Part shown: one piece after another, positions 44,011 to 56,454 of the stretch
How the letters are laid out: every line of letters begins with the position of its first letter
Position numbering within the stretch: the stretch's first letter is position 1
Assembly: GCA_964035015.1 (NCBI GenBank)
Contig: OZ036017.1
Coordinates: 3,553,053 to 3,617,052, forward strand
DNA from: Corallium rubrum
Lineage: Eukaryota; Cnidaria; Anthozoa; Scleralcyonacea; Coralliidae
Direction of reading: 5' to 3'
DNA: 64,000 nt
Notes under the pieces: generated by a model
Databases searched by the model: none
What the model saw: the letters and a program-made list of their open reading frames with translations, nothing else
Told to the model about the DNA's origin: nothing
Position numbers and translations under genes: made by a program

Positions 44011-45560
44011 TTAAATAAAAGAAAAACGTTCGTTGCGTCCGTGAGGATGAATGGTACCAATTTTGAAAATGAGACGCTTTTCTAGTCTTTTGCGGCTGAC
44101 ATTACCGCCAAAAATGGGTGAGATGGCACAAACTTGCATGTCCGAAATACAATGTTTGGCACTATTAAAATGTCGGGCAAAAGGCTTGTCAACATCACTG
44201 TTCCTCACAGAACGAAGATGTTCAGCAAACCTGTCAGATAAACGTCTGCCAGTTTCACCGATGTAAAGCATGCAACATTTATTGCAAGAAATACAGTAAA
44301 TGATGTTGGAAGAGATGCAAGTAAAATTATGCTGAATAACAAAATTAGATTTAGGTCCCAAAATACATGCAGCGGAGTTAAGAAAGGAACACGTGTAACA
44401 ACGGGTACGGGAGCAAGAAAAAGTACCCGCTGGTGAAAATAGATTTTTTCTAAGGGCACTATACGCACTAAACCATCAAAAAGAGATTAAAGGGTTGTCG
44501 GTGAAAATAGCTGACGTTTCAGGATCATTCTTTAGGATACGGAAATTGTGGCTAATGATATCCTTAACTTTGTAGTTGAAAGGATGAAATGTGAGAACTA
44601 ATGGTATTTTAGTATCAGAAACTCTTTCTGAAGGTTGTTTTAAAGTGTCAGGACGAGGAATGCTAGATGCTTTGTTAATAGCAGTGTCTACCAGGTGGGT
44701 GGGATAGCCACGCTGGACAAAAAAGGATCTCATTTCCAAACATTTGGTCTCAAAGTCTTTGTCATCACTGCATAGGCGGCGAAGTCGCAGAAATTGAGAG
44801 TATGGAATGGACTGTTTAGTGTGTTTGGGATGAGAGGATGAAAATAAAAGGTAACTATGTGAATAGGTCGGCTTATAAGATACAGAAGTCATGAGCGAAT
44901 GATCACTAATCGATACCAAGATATCCAGGAACGACACACAGGTTTCACTGATTTCCCATGTGAATTTGAGTGCTGGGTGGAAATCGTTAACATAATTAAT
45001 AAATCTCTATAAATTCACACGCGAGCACGATGCTGTTCCGAAACAATCATCTATGTATCTCTTAAAGAGATCAGGAAAGGGTCCAGTGTATCGTTCAAAG
45101 ATTTGTTTTTCAACATAACCAACAAATAAGTTTGCATAGTTAGGGCCCATTTTGGAACCCATTGCTACTCCACTGATCTGTTGGTAATGTTCACCATCAA
45201 ATGAAAAATTGTTGAGTGTGAGTACAAGTTCTGCCAAGCGAAGTAATGTGGTGGTGGATGGTTCCAAAAGGGTGCGTTGATTAAAGAAAAACTTCAAAGC
45301 TTCCAGACCATCACGGTGAGGAATGACGGTGTAGAGAGACTTAACATCCATGGTGAAAATGAGTTTACTGGAACCGCTGAGATGTATTTGGTCGAAAATC
45401 TGTAGAGCATGTTTTGTATCTTTGATATAAGAAGGCAACTTCTTTACCAAAGGTGACAACATAACATTGTCTAAAAAGCTGGAAATGAGTTCAGTAGGAT
45501 CGACAGCTGCAAGCTGAGACGATCGGCCTGCCAGGATTGTTAGGTTTATGAATTTTAGGT
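44011..45560 (-). pseudogene. PLE-D polymerase: RT plus GIY-YIG endonuclease
   Basis: Minus-strand order: KLIFTMDVKSLYTVIPH (RT motif A with its Asp), GVAMGSKMGPNYANLFVG (motif B) and LFKRYIDDCFG (motif C, YIDD), at 45007-45462; then SFLDILVSISD, PKHTKQSIPYSQFLRLRRLC and VLTFHPFNYKVKDIISHNFR (44476-44937); then CISCNKCCMLYIGETGRRLS, the GIY-YIG core with the zinc-binding cysteines, and RHFNSAKH..KIGTIHPHGRNERFSFI-type end (44011-44361). It is the most complete PLE polymerase here, but it is split by frameshifts near 44470 and 44950 and lacks the N-terminus. In an active element it would copy RNA at a nicked target. Confidence 0.85.
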
Positions 45561-45960
45561 AAAAAATAGATAACTGGTGTTGTAGGAGTGGTGATTATCA
45601 GGTTGGAGGGAGAGGCAGCCGCAAAAGACTAGAAAAGCGTCTCATTTTCAAAATTGGTACCATTCATCCTCACGGACTCAACGAACGTTTTTCTTTTAAC
45701 AGCGTTTTCACTTTATATATTTATCTATTTTTACTCTCGCCCATCCTTTTCACACCCCCTCCTTCTTGCTCATCGACGGTATGAATAGCAAATGTCTTTC
45801 GCATCGAATTGTCGATTTGTTATTGTTATTTTGATTTGATTGGCTAATTTTTCACATCTCATTATCAGTTTGTTCTTGTCATTTTTATCTGATTGGCTTA
45901 TATTTGGTCACATGATTACCTTCCGTATATAAGCTCGTTTTTTGTTTACACTCTTTACGT

Positions 45961-45998
45961 TTCTCTCTGACGAAGGGCCTTCACTCGAAACGTTAGAC
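45961..45998 (+). ncRNA. Hammerhead ribozyme motif, PLE-D right end
   Basis: CTGACGA at 45967-45973, stem II AGGGCCTTCACTC with one mismatched pair, GAAAC at 45987-45991, a two-base-pair stem III (AC/GT) and T before the stem I strand AGA. Stem I shows only three clear pairs (TCT/AGA). Confidence 0.65.
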
Positions 45999-46084
45999 TC
46001 CTACGTTCTCTGTTTCGGCACTATATCTAACCTTACTATATTTCGATTGTTGTTTCTACACTGCCTACGCAGCACACTACTTAC

Positions 46085-46092
<8 letters not shown>

Positions 46093-46154
<62 letters not shown>
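46093..46154. repeat. (TA)n microsatellite
   Basis: A pure TA run directly follows the PLE-D terminal sequence. Confidence 0.9.
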
Positions 46155-46158
<4 letters not shown>

Positions 46159-46225
46159 TCAATGGATAAAATAATATAATAGTTATTATTATATGCATGG
46201 CAAAATCACTACATTCTGATTTGTT

Positions 46226-47103
46226 GAGAGGAGTACAATTATTTTATTAATTGTACTGCAGTACAATTAATGGGGGTAATAGAACGACGAGGAGTGCTAT
46301 TAATGCCAAAATCATATGAGTGATTACAAAATCGACCAACCGGCGAAGCGGGAGGTTGATTTGTTAATCACGAGTATGATTTGGCATTAATAGCACGACT
46401 CAATTCGTTCTATTACCCATTAATCATATATCCTTCTGTAATCAGGTCATCCGCGTCTTCTTTGTTTTCGACAGCAAATACTTCATGGTAGCCCAACTTT
46501 TGTGTTCTAGACCTAGGCCTCTCAACATGGCCCGCAAAAAATGTAAATTTCAGGCGGCCATTTCTTTTAATATATGGAGACTCGTCGAGGAGTTTTTTTT
46601 AATAATAAAGTGAATTTATGAGGAGTTCATACAATGTGAGCAATTTAGTGCTGTTTGTCTTTACTTTATAGCGTGTTTATAGGCATGTATTTATAAACAC
46701 ACTCATGCAGTTTAAGCTTTACTGTATTTCACCGAGTATTGCTACTTTACTGACTAAAATATTTAAGAAATACCCGAGTGCCAATCTGGGTAATACTTTG
46801 TTTTTAATTTGTTGGGGACACGACACTGTTTTCAAAACGTATACAAAAAAATACAAATTTAAATTCTATATTTTAATATTTAAAATCCTCCATTTTTTAA
46901 AAAATCCCACAGCTTAGGTGCCCAACTATGATTGGACAATATTGATAGCTAGCTTGATTTCCATTGGCTGAAGTAGGTGTGCGATTACAGCTAGCAAGAG
47001 TGCGATTAATGCTCAAATCGCACTCCTCTAAACCAATGAAATTGCAGTATTTGGGCCTGATTACAGAAGGATATATAATTAATAAAATAATTGTACTCCT
47101 CTC
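46226..47103. mobile_element. Non-autonomous TIR element H
   Basis: Ends GAGAGGAGTACAATTATTTT and its complement (AAAATAATTGTACTCCTCTC). The subterminal TATATCCTTCTGTAATCAGG also occurs inverted (about 46428 and 47059). The left part carries a secondary hairpin, GGTAATAGAACGA..GCTATTAATGCC against GGCATTAATAGC..TTCTATTACC. No transposase is coded. The target duplication could not be fixed. Confidence 0.65.
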
Positions 47104-47154
47104 GAAAAGGCCCTGGAAACGATGTTGACAATAATTCGAATAATTTCGTTCAAA

Positions 47155-47340
47155 ATGGAGGCCAATTCTACAATGGAAAGTTTTCAGATTTCCAACGACT
47201 TGGTACACTATAAACAAAAAATTCCATGTAAATATTTTGAAGTGAGTACCGAGGACACCCAGAGTGAAAATGTTTCTTTTCAAGTAAAGAAACAAGATGT
47301 TTTTAAAGGCGTGAGTGAGTACTTAACGTACGTGTCGTAA
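47155..47340 (+). CDS. Short ORF, possible first exon (doubtful)
   Basis: A frame of about 61 codons begins at ATGGAGGCCAATTC, has composition like a real protein (MEANSTMESFQISNDLVHYK) and stops at 47340. A GGCGTGAGTGAG word near 47308 might be a splice site but is not a canonical donor. No family is recognised. It directly adjoins TIR element H and could be a chance frame. Confidence 0.2.
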   Translation: MEANSTMESFQISNDLVHYKQKIPCKYFEVSTEDTQSENVSFQVKKQDVFKGVSEYLTYVS

Positions 47341-47586
47341 TTTTGTCACGCATATAATAAATGAGTAATCATATGATTTTGCTCGTGATATTTTGGCAAC
47401 ATTTTCAAAGATCACTAGTAGTGTAAATCCTTAATTGTACTGGCTATCATATGATTACCTATACTTACAGCATTACCTCGGGTATAAGCGACACACCCCC
47501 ACCTCACCCCATCCACCCCCTCAATGGAAGAATACACTCCAAAATACGAGGGTGGGCTTATGCCCGGGAAAGGGCCAGAACATGTT

Positions 47587-50500
47587 TCAAAAAATAGTTC
47601 TGCAACTGTGGGTTGCCCGTGCACAATTCTCAAGCATTTTGTCATGTATTTTGTATATGTGTGGTAAGGGCAAAAAATAAAAGCATAAAAACAAAAAAAA
47701 CAAACATGCAAGTTCACATCTAATTAACGACTGAAACACAATTTCTTCATTAGTGTCAACAGTGTCTTCGTCGTCAAGGGTAATCTCCTCAGAACTTTGG
47801 CAACTTTCTCCTCTGTAGTCTCCACAGGCTGTTACGCATTTCAGACAAATGTTTACGACATCAGCTTCCAAGCGTCGACTCAACAACGTGATGACTTTTG
47901 TTCTTCTCATTCGAGAGAAAGGTCTGCTGGCCGCTGTGAGCCTTTGTATATTCACTAAGCTGAACTCTTCACTGGTGCTCGTGATCTTTAATTGACGGAC
48001 CCTGTTCGTAGTCATCAAACACTATGCAACAGCCGCGATACCTTGCACGCACATAGTTGACATATTGCATCGTTATGTCTTTGTATGTCACCTTCTTCTG
48101 CCAATTCACTCTATGAATAAGGGCCCCGCCATCAAGAACCGGCATAGCTTGCGCATTTCTGCAGACGGTTGCACAGCATTTCAGAGGGCTTCTGCTAGTT
48201 GTGCCTTTACAGGTTTACGCATAAAATTGTCCTTGAATAGTGAAGTTCGCATTGCTGTAAGCTCATAGTCGAAGTATGGAGCCACGTCCTCCTCTCCTCT
48301 ATCAGGCGATAAAACAGATGATTTGGGTGGATATGAACTTTCTGTTTATCAGCCTGGATTCCTGGAAACAGATGACCTAAACACCGAACTTGATCACTTC
48401 TTTTAATGGATGCTGCTACGACGTTCATATTGTCAAGCTTCTTCTGGATGTGTGCCTCAACCTCCTCTGTCTTGTCGCAGTTTACGCCATCACCATCAGA
48501 TGCCGTTAAACCAGAAGATAAGGACCGTAGTCTTGGCTCATTCAAATCAAATGGCTCATGTTGGTTGAGCCATTGTGCTGGTCAGCGAAATCCCGGTTGC
48601 TCCTGGAAGTCCCGAGTTCCATGTGTTGTTCACTGGTTTTGTGCTTTACATTTGTCATGGATGTCATAGCATCATGGACACACTTGTGCATGCTGTAGAT
48701 CCACTGAAGGCGAACAGTCTCCACACGTCGTCCTCTAGCGAGCCATCCTCTGTTTTGATGGAGCTCATCATGACCTGTTCAATTGTAAGGTTCGTCCATA
48801 TTCCTGCCCAGCAGCAATTGCTTCTGCGGACTGTATGGAATCCTTGTTCCGTGGAGCAATAGTATAGCCAGGGGTGGTCTGTTTGTAATTCCAGCATCAG
48901 CACCAAATACAGTCGTACACTCTTTGCATAAATGATGTGGCCAGTTGCAGCAAATAAATTCAACATTTGTGTAACTGCTTTGAGATGCACGTTCCAATCT
49001 TGACCTCTCAGCAAGCAATTCTCTATACCTTAGTAAGCAATCATCTTGGCAACTGGTATAGATTTGTCTTTCATTCCTTCATACAAGTCGTGAATATGTT
49101 CTACTTCTGTAGCATCCAAATTGTTCTCATTGATACCTGTTTCCATTTCTGCAGCAGGTATTTCGATCTCAACATCGGTCAAAGGGTCTTGGGGATCCTA
49201 CGTACCTTCACTTTGGCCCTCAGGATGAGTAACTGTGTCCACTTCTCTAACAGAAGGTGTTGCAATTGCAGTGTATATATCGTTATCATTTGGAGGCATT
49301 CCAATCTCCATATCACTTGACGAGCCTTGGTCATTCTTATTTCCCATTTCAAGAGTATCCATCGACGCCTTGTCAGATTCTGGAAGTATCATTTCCATTT
49401 AATCTGCATGGAAAAACTGACATCATCAACGTATTCACTAACGCAGCCTCTACCAAGTGTCCAGGCAATGCTCTCGAAACAGCCTTCCCTGACATCATAT
49501 GGGTAAGTGCATTAGGCCCGTACACCGTTTCTAATGCCTCCTCTAATCCAGAGCCCTTCATCATGGGACCAATGCTACCACAAAGCTCATCGTTGTGTGA
49601 AAGACGCCAAGTCTGCAAACTATAGTCATTGATTTTGCTTTGATGATCTACGTTGCTTTGAGCCACAATGGTTGATCGAATGTGATGCATGGGGTTGGGA
49701 TATCCAATTGCTCAGTTTGACTTTGAATATCAGTTAAAGTTGAGTAAATGCACGCTTCATCAGAAGGATTTAAATCAATGATTGGTAGAAGAAGCACTTC
49801 ATACTTTGGAGTTGGATGCTGGTTATCAGAGAACACATGCAGCATAAAGCCTGACCAATTTGATCTTGGTCTTGTTGCTTTGCTGAAAATCCACCCACAG
49901 TGCCAAAGCAGATCAGAGCATAGTTCTGATGGCAGCGTGTACGGAACCTGCAATTGAAGAATTGCCGGTTTGTAGATCACTGATGCCAATCCTTTCTCTG
50001 GTGGGCTGATGTACTGGAAAATTGGCACTCCCTTATCCTTTACCAACTCATCCACCTTCATACGCTTTTGTCTACTGATCACTCGCGACTTTGCGACGGG
50101 TGGTGTGTTATCTTTAGGAGAGGAAACAGCAATAATTCCCATACCGTGGAAAGTTCCTTGGCCATCTAGTGTTGCCACATTGTGGTGCCACCCATTGGGT
50201 AAAGGTGCCGGTAAAGTACTCTGCGAACTTTCAAGGCTTTCGCTGTGAATAAAAGATTGCTTGTACCTGGTCACTTCGTCGTAACTGATAGAGAATCTCA
50301 ACCGTGACAACTCATTGATTAGCCACTTCGACCCAAATACATGGTCAATCTCAACACCTAAGCCAAACAGGGTCGGAGTTACAACTGATCTTGGCCGGGC
50401 TGCCTGAAGAATGCAGTGTCCAATGCTGTTCTGTTTCAGTTCTGATGGAACAATAGTTGTCAAGAGTGTTTGTAGGTGATCAATTTCTGGCTTCAACATT

Positions 50501-50700
50501 TGCAATGTCATCATTAGTTGGATATGATTCGGAAGCATATTTTCCTTCTCTGATTTCAGCATTAATGATCTTTGCTGCAGCAGTTACTGCTTCATCATGA
50601 AGACGATTTCGAACTTCAGCTGCCCATGGGTCCCCCTCTCTTGTCACAGCACTCTAGAAGCCTTTCACTGAACGGGAGGGTTACCACTGCGCATACCGGT
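47587..50700 (-). pseudogene. Repetitive transposon ORF family of unknown function, decayed
   Basis: Minus-strand segments follow each other in shifted frames. 49648-50562 has LGVEIDHVFGSKWLINELSR, GWHHNVATLDGQGTFHGMGI and TPCITFDQPLWLKA. 49373-49690 has LCGSIGPMMKGSGLEEALE and MSGKAVSRALPGHLVEAAL. 48664-49014 has LFAATGHIIYAKSVRLYL, GFHTVRRSNCCWAG and LTIEQVMMSSIKT. 48207-48545 and 47587-48018 give the C-terminus with a late cysteine-rich part. I recognise this order (FDQPLW, GKAVSRA, AGH.LYAKS, EQVMM.S) from multicopy uncharacterised proteins of marine invertebrates. Their biochemical role is unknown to me. Frameshifts and stops show that this copy is dead. The N-terminus extends into 50562-50700. 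Confidence 0.6.
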
Positions 50701-51090
50701 GTTCTCTCAGATTAACTGCTGCAGATTTACCACAAGACATGTAGTCATCTTTCCAGGTGAATGGCAGCAATCTACCAACACTTTGCCAATAGGTGTCGTG
50801 CTAGTACGTTCAGAGAAACAGCTCTTTTATAGGTTTGACAGCTCACGTTTTTCACTATAGCTGATAAGGCTCAATACGCCCTTTTTTGATACAGTTACTG
50901 ACTGTTCCCTTCAAAGCCTTGCTTACAGATTATACAGGAGCCTTCTTGAAAGTGGGGACATATTTCCTTAAGGTTTCCCTTCGCCGATGTATGACCTACA
51001 TACAGTGATGCACACGTTATGGAATTTTGGTTAACTTTCCGTTGTATGATATTGCTAGTTTAATATTAAACGAATTCTCATTTCAGAATC
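50701..51090. other. No recognisable gene
   Basis: Unassigned; possibly the upstream part of the decayed ORF family. Confidence 0.35.
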
Positions 51091-51824
51091 TTGAATAATA
51101 CTAGAAATACATGAACGCAACAACCCCTCGCCCGCTTTATATGCATTTTTGCAACACCCCACCCCACCCTCATTTCTGGTTTTTGTTATATTAATGACAC
51201 GCAGAAAGCCCGGTAAGCACCCGAGAAAATTAGTTAGCAAAGTTCATCTGTAGTCATGTATTGACACACCGAAAGAACATGCAAAAGTCAATATTCAATA
51301 TTCAGAAAAAACGAGATGAACCAAATGACAAATATCATTCAAAAATAGATATACAAAATAGTGGCCAGGAAAAGACACAACGCCAACGACCTAGCGTCCA
51401 AAGACAACTCCAGACAAGAAATTATTTATATTGATTTTCATTTTCAAGATTTCTTCCGTTTTAACTCATCTTAATATAAAAGTGAGCGATAAAAGATTTA
51501 CATGACGTTTCATATTCATATTCGTTTCATATTCACGATGTCATCATAACATCATTATCAAGTCAATAAAAGCTAAGTAAAACATGTCCCTTATATATGC
51601 TCTAGGCTAGACAGTACGTATTTGTCCTGAACAAAAACTAGTCAACCGTGACTATATACAATAAACGTTCTACAATGCATCAATTAAACGCGTTATGAAA
51701 AAAGAATGAAGCTGTGGTATAATAACGCATGATGTACAACATAAGGCTTTTCTTGTAAATTTGAATAATTTAACAGGTTAGTTACCAGTATCCTGCTATC
51801 CGAACCGCGCAAGTTGTGGATTTG

Positions 51825-51825
<1 letters not shown>
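51091..51825 (-). repeat. Dispersed repeat G, copy 4 (partial)
   Basis: Starts with CTAGAAATACATGAACGCAA and CAACCCCTCGCCCGC. It shares AGTGGCCAGGAAAAGACACA and CCTAGCGTCCAAAGACAACT with 27677-27722. It ends in the ACCAGTATCCTGCTATCCGA block next to a microsatellite, without the GC-rich hairpin end. Confidence 0.6.
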
Positions 51826-52009
<184 letters not shown>

Positions 52010-52030
52010 CCGCGCTCATGACATAGCGGA

Positions 52031-52990
52031 TTATGGTTTAGCAACCAGTATCCGCAAAAAGGAGAAATTTTGTTCTTGGATGCTGGATTGTGATGTCATT
52101 ACAGTGGAGACTTGATGCTTCTGCGAACTTCTTGACTCTGTGGAAGTGACCATGGTTGAGCTACTCAAGACCATTGACATTTTTCGCTGATGGCTAGCTG
52201 AAGCTGTTTTATAGGCATGCAGGCTTTTCAAATTCTTATGGCCACTCAGTTGAGCCACGTAATTCGCTGGAACATAAGTATCCATCAGATGCAAAATACA
52301 TGTTTTTCTGACCGAGTGATTGCCGAAATTTCCGGGCAAATTAGCGGCTTTCGCAGCCTTCACAAGAAACTTCCCGTTTCGTTTTTCCCCAATGGACCTT
52401 TGGTGTACCAAACCTGGGATCCTGGCTGTGGTTAACAGCCAAGTAAAAGGGAGAATCGGGCTTTTTCATCTCGTCTAGTCGATGGCTGCCGAATGAATTA
52501 AACAACTGAACTGGACATCACTCGTTGTGGGTTGCTTGAACTGTTGAATTAAAAGCTGTCTGATGTTGGTCGTCCGCGTCTTGTCTTGAATCCCCTTTCC
52601 ATATCAACAACTCGCTGCCAGTTTGCGGGTCTTTACCAAGAGCTACGTCTTCCCATTTTAATCCTCTGGAATCATCACGAGCTCTGAATCCAAAATGAAG
52701 GGAAAGAACCCACCAACGTTCTTGGTTACCAGACAAACCGGTTTCAAGAAGGTCTTCTTCTGGTCAATGGTCAACTCTCTAGCAGCTTGTGATCGGTTGC
52801 CTTTGGCGTGCTGCTACAGCAGCTCTCTTTTCCTTGCTAAAAGAACCTCTCTAGAACTTGAGTATTCTTGGTCTTAGAAAAGATTTAAACTTGAATGTTT
52901 ATTGTTTAAATATCTATGTAAGCTTCTCTGGAAGTCACTGAGGGAGGACGGTTCGTAGACTTCGCCATTTCTCTTTCCTAGTTTCACAAA
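52031..52990 (-). pseudogene. Crypton-like tyrosine recombinase (DUF3504 type), copy 2
   Basis: Minus strand: FGFRARDDSRGLKWEDVAL with the first catalytic Arg (52518-52736), then KRNGKFLVKAAKAANLP, GNHSVRKTCILHLMD (the H-x-x-R box) and NYVAQLSGHKNLKSLHAY with the late His and Tyr (52031-52411). These are the signature residues R..HxxR..H..Y of tyrosine recombinases, in the arrangement of Crypton-type proteins. Stops and frameshifts between blocks show decay. It is better preserved at the catalytic end than copy 1. The SINE-free flanks (53000-53240) are shared with copy 1. Confidence 0.75.
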
Positions 52991-53243
52991 AAATTGGATA
53001 TCAGGATATTTAGCTCTTTATCAGGTACATATATGGCTTCAATTTCTCTTCACTCATTTATTGATAGAAAGTACCTTTTTATAACATTGATATCGTATGT
53101 TGTCTTCTTCTTTGTGTCTTCTGGCCTTATCAAATTCATTAAAAATTCACGAAGAAAATTCAAAAGAAATGAATATTTAGTCAATATCTGTAAATCGCAT
53201 ACAGATTCGTCTTGATTTACATAAACATTTTCCTCAATTTCTT
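52991..53243. repeat. Crypton-associated flank (continues at 56102)
   Basis: Shares ATGGCTTCAATTTCTCTT and GATATCGTATGTTGTCTTCT with 23390-23470. It is interrupted after CAATTTCTT by the Mutator-like element. Confidence 0.55.
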
Positions 53244-56092
53244 CAACCTCGTACCCAGGGTCTTATCTCCGCCCCCGCCCACCGCTGCGAAAAGACCCTG
53301 GCCCAAGCTGGTCACGTGTCGTCTATCAAAATTTTCGACTGTGGAGGGACCTGCGTATCAATGCTTGACCTCGCTGGAATAGTCGAAAAATGCATGAATA
53401 CGTATCTTGTCTTGCTTTCTGGTATTAGATTTGGAAATGAATGGTGAAACCGGTGACACGATTTTAAAATTGAAACAAGTTGTTTTGACAGCTATTGTTT
53501 TAGTTTGTAATAAATCGCTGTGTTTATTTAAGTTTATAATGAAGAAAGTTTTTGATGTTCCCATTCGTTTAATGATCGTCAACCTGGTTGCTTAAAACAA
53601 TACAATATATAGTCGATTAATCGATATCTTATTATCATTTTTCTATTTATATAAACTCCAGTTACTCCGCAAATTTGATCTTTCGTCGCTTGATCATGAA
53701 ATACGAATACGCCACTACGAAAACTGTTGCCGCTCTTCCATTCGGCAAAGTATATTAAAATATCGAACAACAGTAATCAACAACAAATAAACAAAAATAA
53801 ACAGTACTAAAATAGTAAAATATTTGAAACCACGATCATTCTATAATACTATAGCAAGACACTAAACATTTAATAAGGCAAAGGTGAAATGTTGAACCTT
53901 TGTTGTCATCTGTCTGCATTTCTGAATGCGCTGCATGTTTCGTTTACTTAACGAAATAGTAGCTACTTTCAGTAGACTTCAAGAAAGCGGCATGTCTTAT
54001 CCATTTTTTCTGCTTCTTTGCTGTCACAAGCTTCTCCGATAAAGAAACCCCCGTTCAAGTTAACTTGTTACGTATCTTTGCTTTCGATCGTTTTAAACGC
54101 AACAACCTAATACCCGTCGCTTTTCGGACTATTAATAATAACACGTCGTATTAAATTATAGTCCTTCGCCAATTGTTTAAAATATAATAGGTATGGATAT
54201 CGATTAACCTTTTTAAAATGAACTTGAAAATTGGCATTTTATATCAAATATATTTATCAATTATCACAGTTCGTGGATGACTGACCATAATTTTGTCCGC
54301 ATGAGAACTGGTCAAAACAACGCAGAACAGTAAACCTCACAGTTGATAATGAAATGGAAGACTGTTCCAAACTCTCAATATAAACAATAAAATACGTATG
54401 TGTTTCGCCTGTACGTTGTTGAATACCACACACGAAAGCTGCCGTTATATTTAAGTGAATACGTCCAGTTGAAAGCCTCGCGATTCGAATGCTTAAAACG
54501 AATATTCTCCCATCAATAACACATGTCGCCAGCGCTACAAAGCCAGCAAAATGTTGATCTTTGAGACTTTGGCATTCTTATTAAATTATATCTCGTTTCG
54601 GATTGTTTCTCCAAGCCGTTGTGCACCTTTCGTGAGTTGTGACATTTCATCTGGTCAGATGTTTTGCGTTCTGAATAAACACAACTCCGGTCGGTAAGTC
54701 GAGAAAGTTTTTTGTCCCCGAGCCCGGGCGGAGGGCCGAAGGCCCGGAGCCCGGGCGAGGGTGCTAATCTCGACACGCGTGGAGTCCACTTACATGCGAA
54801 ATTACACGCGAGTGGGAAAGAAATTCTGCGAGATGTTTATATGTATGTATGTATGTATATATATATCCATCAAATCGCCAACTTTCGCGGCTCAAGCGAA
54901 GCCAAAATCTTTGTCAGAAAAATTGGTTTACAAATGATCGAAAAAGGAAAGCTAAGAAGAGATGTTCCAGCGGGATGAACCAAACAATATTAAACACGAC
55001 TAGAAACCATTGAAAAAGAATGAAAAATTGCGATAAAGATCGGAAAAGATGCCGCCAAATGTGACTGAAAAAAACCCAAAAAGATGCTTCTTCGTGTGTC
55101 TGTTCAAAGCCAGCAAAAGATTTATGCACTGGTATATCTTGGCTCGAGAGAGAACAGTGAATTGAAAGGAACATCAACACAAACAGCTTTTCACATTTTG
55201 AAGAGAATTGATTGCTTTTTGCTAAGAACCGAACGAGAAAAACGAGGAAACCAAACGCCGTAGCCCGTATGGCAGTGTTTGCAGCATCTGAGAAGAGCCA
55301 AAAGAAAATTTAACGGTAAGCAGTGATTCGTATTTAACTTACCAGCTTTCTTTAGCTGATTAGAGTCGGTACATATCCGAAACCTTTTCAGTATTAAACT
55401 CTGTGAAAACAGCAAAAATCTTGTCAAATAATATACATTTTCCCAGGCGTTTTTTTCTTCCATGGTTCGAGTGAAACTTTGCATTATAGTTCTTCCCTGG
55501 TTAGTTTTTCCTCTCTTATAACTATAGTTTTCAGGATGTTACCTACGTTTTTTTTCTGTTCTGATGTTTTTCTTTGAGGTCAACATTATATTTGGAACAT
55601 GAGGAATCATATTATTAAAACAGTTTAATACGCACCTTGATATAAGCGTCTGTAATTATTGTTTGTTTTTGCTATTAGTTTCTGGTGCTATTAGGTCGTG
55701 ACACAAGTTTTTCCTCAGCCACTGCTTTATTATTTTGGAATAAAACATTGCTTTGGAAATAGGTCAATAATAGAAACACTACATTCATAAAAGTGATAAA
55801 ACAGGATGTAAAAGAGGCCAGGAGGGCAAGGGTGTTTATATTTGTATACAAAAACAGATCAGGTGCTTATTAATCGGGGGGGGGGGGGGGGGTGTATTTA
55901 TGTATATTTAATGTATTAAAAGCGGGCGAGGGGTCGTTGCGTTTATGTATTTCTAGTACAACCTTACGCACACTAAATTTATTTTTTTACTGGTCCATAT
56001 TTTGGGCAGCACGTGACCAGCCTGGACCAGGGTGTTTTCGCAGCGGTGGTCGGTGGCGGGGGAGAAGAGATAAGACCCTGGGTACGAGGTTG
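53244..56092. mobile_element. Mutator-like non-autonomous element with 9-bp TSD
   Basis: The ends CAACCTCGTACCCAGGGTCT and AGACCCTGGGTACGAGGTTG are inverted repeats. They continue inward with CGCCCCCGCCCACCGCTGCG matched imperfectly by CGCAGCGGTGGTCGGTGGCG. CAATTTCTT flanks both sides (53235-53243, 56093-56101), a perfect 9-bp duplication. Inside is a copy of repeat G (54712-55960); the rest (53320-54700) shows no transposase or other gene. Confidence 0.85.
54712..55960 (+). repeat. Dispersed repeat G, copy 2
   Basis: The GC-rich start (GAGCCCGGGCGGAGGGCCGA, then GAGGGTGCTAATCTCGACAC) is followed by a short GTAT/TA run. The copy ends with AAGCGGGCGAGGGGTCGTTG and CGTTTATGTATTTCTAGTA. A G run of about 17 lies at 55876-55892. 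No conserved ORF was found. Confidence 0.65.
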
Positions 56093-56101
56093 CAATTTCT
56101 T

Positions 56102-56321
56102 AGCTAAAATCACTCCAACTTGAAAAATAGTTTGAAAACATGGCTATTTAGATGCGTCCATTTGATACGTGCGATAATGCAGCTCGCCTTGTAAATCACA
56201 TACAGATCGCTGCCCATGCTTTATCTATTACATAAACATTTGGTTTCGTCAATATCTTCGCTCGTGTTTTGGTTCACGAAATGTTAGAGAGTGCTCAATA
56301 TCATATAGATAGAGCAAAATA
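56102..56321. other. Crypton flank remainder
   Basis: GTCAATATCTTCGCTCGTGT resembles 23510-23530 (CCAATATCTTCGCTTGTGT), so this is probably the Crypton-associated sequence continued past the Mutator-like insertion. Confidence 0.5.
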
Positions 56322-56454
56322 ATAAAGCATGAAGTATAGTAACCTTAAAGTCTTCGCTACCAGAGGTTTCACCCTAAACGGGATCATCAGGCGACTGATG
56401 ATCCCGTTTAGGGTGAAACCTCTGGTAGAGAAGACTTTAAGGTAACTATACTTC

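Larger units (their letters stand above)
43670..46080 (-). mobile_element. Penelope-like element D with inverted ends
   Basis: The coding body (minus) is flanked by the same 3' region in opposite orientations: 43670-44090 and 45625-46050 share GAAATATAGTAAGGTTAGAT, GGAGTCTAACGTT, the hammerhead core and the last codons of the nuclease. A (TA)n run adjoins the right side. This matches the terminal organisation described for PLEs. Confidence 0.8.
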
